In this document: positions 6,506-10,358 of the stretch, piece by piece
Layout of the letters: each line of letters begins with the position of its first letter
How positions within the stretch are numbered: position 1 is the stretch's first letter
Origin: Gemmatimonadota bacterium
Lineage (GTDB): Bacteria > Gemmatimonadota > Gemmatimonadetes > Gemmatimonadales > Gemmatimonadaceae
Reading direction: 5' to 3'
Length of the DNA stretch: 10,358 nt
Assembly: GCA_029884515.1 (NCBI GenBank)
Contig: JAOUHR010000041.1
Location: 1 to 10,358 of the forward strand
Notes under the pieces: model-generated
What the model was told of the DNA's origin: nothing
The model's input: the letters and a program-made list of their open reading frames with translations, nothing else
Databases searched by the model: none
Made by a program: the position numbers and the translations under genes

Positions 6506-9241
6506 CTACGCGCGGTCCTTCGGGGGAGCGACCGCGCCCGCGGTGCCCGCGATGCCTTCGAGCTCGGCCACGCGCGCGGCCTCGGCCAGCTCGCCGAGCA
6601 GCGCCAGCGCCTGTAGGGGCGTGAGGGCGTTGACGTCCACGTCGCGCAGGCGTTCGACCAGCGGGTCGGGTGCGGATGGCGCGAAGAGCGCGAGTTGGTC
6701 CGCGGGTTCGGCGCGTGCGGCTGCCCTCGCGCCGCCGCGGCCCGTTCCCTTCGCCGTCGGCCCGAGCGCCGGCACCAGCTGCTCCCCCTCGAGCACGCGC
6801 AGCAGCGCGCGGGCGCGCGCGATCACCGGCGCGGGCAGTCCCGCGAGCCGCCCCACCTCGATCCCGTACGACCGGTCCGCGCCACCCGGCTTGAGCCGGT
6901 GCAGGAAGAGGATCCGCTCCCCCACCTCCTGCACGGCCACGTTATAGTTGCGCACCGACGCGAATTCGTCGGCGAGCTGCGTGAGCTCATGATAGTGTGT
7001 CGCGAACACCGTCTTGCACCCCACCTGCTCGTGCAGGTGCTCACTCACCGCCCACGCGATCGAGAGGCCGTCCCAGGTCGCGGTGCCGCGCCCGATCTCG
7101 TCGAGCAGCACCAGGCTCCGCGCCGTGGCCGTGTGCAGGATCGCGCTCGTCTCCGACATCTCCACCATGAACGTGGATTGCCCCCGCACGAGGTTGTCGC
7201 TCGCCCCGACCCGCGTGAACACGCGGTCGGTGATGCCGACGCGTGCCGAGGCCGCGCTCACGTAGCTCCCCATCTGCGCCATGAGCACCAGCAGGCCCAC
7301 CTGCCGCAGGATGGTGCTCTTCCCCGCCATGTTCGGGCCGGTGAGGATGATCATCCGCGCGTCGGGCGTGAGGGAGACGTCGTTGGGGATGAACGCCTCA
7401 CGCGGCATCATCCGCTCCACCACCGGGTGCCGGCCGCGCACGATCTCGAGCGCGGGCCCGTCGTCCACCACCGGGCGCGCGTAGCCTTCGCGCGCCGCGA
7501 CCTCGGCAAGCGAAGCGAGGACATCGAGCTGCGCGACACGGCCGGCGATCGCCTGCAGCCGCGCGATCCCCGCGCCCACACGCGCGCGCAGCGCCTCGAA
7601 GAGCTCGCGCTCGCGCACCGCGATGCGCTCCGTGGCGTGCAGCACCTTCTCCTCGAACGCCTTGAGCGCCGGCGTCACGTACCGCTCGGCGCCGGTGAGC
7701 GTCTGCCGGCGCTGGTAGTCCCCGGGCACCGCATCGCGGTGCGCGTTCGTCACCTCGATGTAGTACCCGAACACGCGGTTGAAGCCGACCTTGAGCGACC
7801 CGATGCCGGTGCGCGCGCGCTCCTCCGCCTGCAGCGCGGCGATGGCGTCCTTGCCGCCGGTCGCGATGCCGCGGAGCTCGTCGAGCTCGGCGTCCACGCC
7901 CGGGGCCAGCGTCTCGCCATCGCCGAACTGGAGCGGCGGGCGCGCGACCAGCGTGCGGCGGACCTCCGCCGCGAGTTCGGCGGCGTCGTCCCAGGCCGCC
8001 GCGATCGTCGCCAGCACGCCGCCGCGGTCAGTGCGGCCGAACGCCGCTGCGACATCGGGGAGCCGCGCGAGCGAATCGCCGAGGGCGCGGAGGTCGCGCG
8101 GCGTGGCGCGACCGGCGGCGGTGCGACCGGCGAGGCGCTCCACGTCGCGCACGCCATCGAGCGCTTCGCGGAGCGCACCGCGCGCCAGCGCCTCCTTGAC
8201 GAACGATGTCACGGCGTCGAGGCGCGCCTCGATCGCCGCGCGATCCACCAGCGGCGCCAGCACCCACTGCCGGAGCAGTCGCGCGCCCATCGGTGTCGCG
8301 GTCCGGTCGAGCACGCCGAGCAGCGTGCCGCTCGTGTCGCCCGTCGCGCGGAGCGACTCCACGAGCTCGAGGTTGCGGCGCGTCATCTCGTCGAGCGGCA
8401 TCGTCGCGCCCGGCCGTTCGATGGTCGGCCGCGCGAGGTGCGGCAGCCCGCCAGGCTGCAGTTCGCGCAGGTAACGCAGGAGCGCGCCCGCCGCGCCGAG
8501 TGCGACGGCGTCGTCCGCGCCGATCCCGAAGCCCTCCACCGACTGCACGTCGAACTGCCCGGCGAGCGCGGTGGCGGCCATCGCGGGGTCGAACTCCCAC
8601 GCCTCGCGAGGGGTCACGAGTGCGCCCTGCGACGCGGCGGCCGTCTCACCGATGCCGGCGAGGCCCGTGGATGCGGCGCCCACGCCGGTACCGGACTCCG
8701 CGCCGCGTGCCACGGGCACGAGCACCTCGCGCGGCGCCAGGCGGGAGAGCGCGGCGTCCGCGTCGCCGGGCGTGCAGCGCACGAGCCGGAACTCCCCGGT
8801 GGAGAGGTCGGCGGCCGCGATCCCCACCTCCGTCGCGCTCTCGTGCACGGCGCAGAGGAAGTTGTTGCGCCCGCCCTCGAGGAGGTCGTCGCTGAACGCC
8901 GCGCCCGGGGTGATGGTCTCCACCACGGCGCGCTTCACGATCCCCTTCGCGAGCCTGGGGTCCTCCACCTGCTCGCAGATCGCGACGCGGTGCCCCTGCT
9001 GCACCAGCCGGCGCAGGTACTCGGCCGCGGCCTTCACGGGGACGCCGGCGAGTGGCACCTCGGCCGCGCCGCCGTTGTTGCGCGAGGTGAGCGTGAGGTC
9101 GAGCACCCGCGCGGCGAGCTCGGCGTCCTCGTAGAACATCTCGTAGAAGTCGCCCATCCGGAAGAAGAGGATCGCGTGCGGATGCCGCGCCTTGATCTCC
9201 CGGTACTGCGTCATCAGCGGGGTCGAGCCCTCCTTCGTCAC
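6506..9241 (-). CDS. mutS: DNA mismatch repair protein MutS
   Basis: MutS recognises mismatches as a dimer and passes the signal to MutL by ATP binding. The 911-aa protein is full length (E. coli 853 aa). The mismatch wedge is in GDFYEMF (30-36), with Phe32 and Glu34. The connector, core and clamp follow; the lever-clamp region includes FNRVFGYYIEVT (487-498). The ATPase has Walker A GPNMAGKST (635-643, Lys641), GQSTFMVEMSE (687-697), Walker B LVLLDEIGRGT (710-720) and FATHYHEL (746-753). The usual GTSTFDG reads GTATWDG. An Ala/Gly-rich segment of about 15 extra residues lies near 180-208. The GTG at 9241 overlaps the upstream stop as GTGA and includes the family sequence TPLMTQY (7-13). A second candidate ATG at 9214 would cut this. 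mutL is not in the window. Confidence 0.98.
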   Translation of the reverse strand: MTKEGSTPLMTQYREIKARHPHAILFFRMGDFYEMFYEDAELAARVLDLTLTSRNNGGAAEVPLAGVPVKAAAEYLRRLVQQGHRVAICEQVEDPRLAKGIVKRAVVETITPGAAFSDDLLEGGRNNFLCAVHESATEVGIAAADLSTGEFRLVRCTPGDADAALSRLAPREVLVPVARGAESGTGVGAASTGLAGIGETAAASQGALVTPREAWEFDPAMAATALAGQFDVQSVEGFGIGADDAVALGAAGALLRYLRELQPGGLPHLARPTIERPGATMPLDEMTRRNLELVESLRATGDTSGTLLGVLDRTATPMGARLLRQWVLAPLVDRAAIEARLDAVTSFVKEALARGALREALDGVRDVERLAGRTAAGRATPRDLRALGDSLARLPDVAAAFGRTDRGGVLATIAAAWDDAAELAAEVRRTLVARPPLQFGDGETLAPGVDAELDELRGIATGGKDAIAALQAEERARTGIGSLKVGFNRVFGYYIEVTNAHRDAVPGDYQRRQTLTGAERYVTPALKAFEEKVLHATERIAVRERELFEALRARVGAGIARLQAIAGRVAQLDVLASLAEVAAREGYARPVVDDGPALEIVRGRHPVVERMMPREAFIPNDVSLTPDARMIILTGPNMAGKSTILRQVGLLVLMAQMGSYVSAASARVGITDRVFTRVGASDNLVRGQSTFMVEMSETSAILHTATARSLVLLDEIGRGTATWDGLSIAWAVSEHLHEQVGCKTVFATHYHELTQLADEFASVRNYNVAVQEVGERILFLHRLKPGGADRSYGIEVGRLAGLPAPVIARARALLRVLEGEQLVPALGPTAKGTGRGGARAAARAEPADQLALFAPSAPDPLVERLRDVDVNALTPLQALALLGELAEAARVAELEGIAGTAGAVAPPKDRA

Positions 9242-10206
9242 CCCCGCGGTGCCTCGACCACGAAGGCGTCGGCGCGCTCCCTCTGCTTGTAGTCGTCCAT
9301 CGCCGCCGTCGCGGCGGCGCGGGTCGGGAAGCGACCGAAACGCACGCGGTAGGGCGCGCTCTTGCTGTCCACGCGCGCCTCGTAACCGCGGTCGCGCAGC
9401 CGCGCCGCGAGCGCCTCCGCCTCCACCGAGGTCGCGAGCGCGCCCACCTGCACCGACCAGGCCGGGCCGGTGCTGGCGCGATTCGGGGTCGTGGCCGGAG
9501 CGGGCACAGGCGTGGTGGGCGGTGCGCTCGGCGGTGTCCGCGCCGGCGCGGACTTCGCAGACTTCGCGGACTCAGTCGCGGCCGCCTCCGCCGCCGCCAA
9601 CGTTGCTGAATCGGGGCAGGCGCGCATCAGGTAGTCGAACTGGTTCTCGAGCTCGACCGACCCCGGCTTGAGCAGTGGCCGCGCGCTGCGGAGCGCGGCG
9701 CATCCGGGGGTCCGTGATCCGCGTTCGAGCAGCAGGCGGCCCTGCCAGAGTCCCGCCTCCGCACGTGCGGGCGAATCCGGCGCTTCACGCATCAACCGTT
9801 CGAGGTAGCGCATCGCGGCGTCACGGTCCCCGCGCGCGGCCTCGCCTTGCGCGAGTCGCAGCATCGCATCGCCGGCACGCTGCGAGCGCTCGTGCTCGAG
9901 CATGATGCGGAGGTAGTCCTTCTGCGCAGCCTCCCACGATTCCGCGAGCGTCGCCCGCCAGAAGAGCGCCTCGGCCTCCTCCTTCGAGAGCGGCTCGGCC
10001 GCGTTCAGCATCGAGTCCACCAGTGCGCGGCCCTCCGCGCCCTGCCCGTCGTTCACGAGGCGTTGCGCCTTGCGGAACACCACGAGCGCCGCGGAGTCGG
10101 CGGTGGTCGCCTGCGCACCGAGTGCCTCCCAGGGAAGCGCCGTCAGGACACCAGCGAGGAGCGCGACGGCCGTCGCGAAGCGCATCATCCGGGGCGCGGT
10201 GATCAT
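9238..10206 (-). CDS. Secreted TPR-like protein with C-terminal SPOR domain
   Basis: The 322-aa protein starts with a signal peptide (positively charged MITAPRMMR, hydrophobic 10-24, probable cut after Ala31 in EALGA-Q). Residues about 37-165 are amphipathic helix pairs resembling tetratricopeptide repeats (for example the WRATLAES, RAGDAMLRLAQGEAARGD and AMRYLERLMREAPDSP stretches). An Ala/Thr/Pro-rich linker (about 203-248) follows, then a SPOR domain (249-320) opening with WSVQVGALAT and including YRVRFGRFPT. SPOR domains bind denuded peptidoglycan glycan strands at division sites, so a periplasmic envelope or division role is likely; the exact job is unknown. Two cysteines (169, 197) are in the exported part. 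The ATG at 10206 overlaps the holA stop (ATGA) and has its own GGAGG; the 3' end overlaps mutS by four bases. Confidence 0.88.
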   Translation of the reverse strand: MITAPRMMRFATAVALLAGVLTALPWEALGAQATTADSAALVVFRKAQRLVNDGQGAEGRALVDSMLNAAEPLSKEEAEALFWRATLAESWEAAQKDYLRIMLEHERSQRAGDAMLRLAQGEAARGDRDAAMRYLERLMREAPDSPARAEAGLWQGRLLLERGSRTPGCAALRSARPLLKPGSVELENQFDYLMRACPDSATLAAAEAAATESAKSAKSAPARTPPSAPPTTPVPAPATTPNRASTGPAWSVQVGALATSVEAEALAARLRDRGYEARVDSKSAPYRVRFGRFPTRAAATAAMDDYKQRERADAFVVEAPRG

Positions 10207-10358
10207 GCGGCCCTCCGGCGCGCCGTCGACGGCGTGATCGCCAGGAGCAGCGACGTCACGATCTGCTCCTCGCTCGACACCTTCGTGTCCTTGAGGGCGC
10301 GGTCGGCCGCGAGCAGGTGCGGGAGCGCGTGGGCGATGTCCGCCGCACTCCACTTCGG
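10203..10358 (-). CDS. holA: DNA polymerase III subunit delta, C-terminal end (partial)
   Basis: An open minus-strand frame runs from the right edge to a TGA at 10203-10205, giving 51 residues including the stretch WSAADIAHALPHLLAADRAL. This resembles the C-terminal collar helices of bacterial HolA: a helix of the form LxxADxALKdtkVSSEEQIVTSLLLAI. HolA opens the sliding clamp in the clamp-loader complex at the replication fork. The bulk, with the ATPase-like domains, is outside the window. The stop overlaps the next start as ATGA, so it heads the visible minus-strand run. The identification rests on a short piece and its helix pattern, hence the moderate confidence. Confidence 0.7.
   Translation of the reverse strand, partial: PKWSAADIAHALPHLLAADRALKDTKVSSEEQIVTSLLLAITPSTARRRAA
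10212..10216 (-). promoter_or_regulatory. Shine-Dalgarno for the SPOR-protein gene
   Basis: GGAGG on the minus strand lies five bases before the ATG at 10206, inside the last codons of holA. It supports that ATG over the later in-frame ATGs at 10188 and 10185. Confidence 0.75.

Noticed and set aside
6695..9292. An 865-codon open frame on the plus strand opposite mutS.
   Set aside because: It is rich in R, H, A, P and E without family motifs, as expected of the antisense frame of a G+C-rich gene; mutS on the other strand is certain.
9545..9575. Short direct repeat (gacttcgc-like) in the SPOR-protein gene.
   Set aside because: It encodes S-A-K repeats within the low-complexity linker; too short to be a mobile or regulatory repeat.

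Overview
The window is very G+C-rich, gene-dense chromosomal DNA of ordinary bacterial type. There is no mobile element, CRISPR array, tRNA or rRNA that I can see. High G+C, the mix of genes and the style of the proteins (a rhomboid with a C-terminal ILDKI-type helical tail, a SPOR protein beside mutS, short-type QueF) suggest a Gemmatimonadota-like bacterium. That assignment is inference, not proof. No gap between genes exceeds about 32 bases.

Layout: two plus-strand genes on the left, an M16 peptidase-family subunit entering from the left edge and then pheA (prephenate dehydratase with an ACT domain), overlap by 8 bases. They converge on a tight eight-gene minus-strand run that enters from the right edge. 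In transcription order it reads: holA (only the 3' end present), a secreted TPR/SPOR protein, mutS, cystathionine beta-synthase, ddl, a radical-SAM-like protein without its cluster cysteines, a rhomboid-family membrane protein, and queF. The joints are -4, -4, +32, +1, -4, +2 and +15 bases, so the run is probably one transcription unit with its promoter outside the window. The genes do not form one pathway. They combine replication and repair (holA, mutS), envelope functions (SPOR protein, ddl, rhomboid), sulfur amino acid metabolism (CBS) and tRNA queuosine synthesis (queF).

The most interesting theme is loss or alteration of catalytic residues in otherwise intact proteins. The M16 protein has S-F-V-A-N where HxxEH is expected but keeps the substrate-binding R/Y pair. 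The rhomboid has lost its serine and oxyanion residues. The 221-aa protein after ddl matches the layout of PFL-activase/QueE radical SAM enzymes but has E, A and Y in place of the three cluster cysteines. QueF carries an insertion of about 14 residues between its catalytic Cys and Asp. PheA has EPRP in place of the usual ESRP motif. I see no evidence of a wholly new multi-gene system; the pseudo-radical-SAM/pseudo-rhomboid pair next to queF is the best lead.
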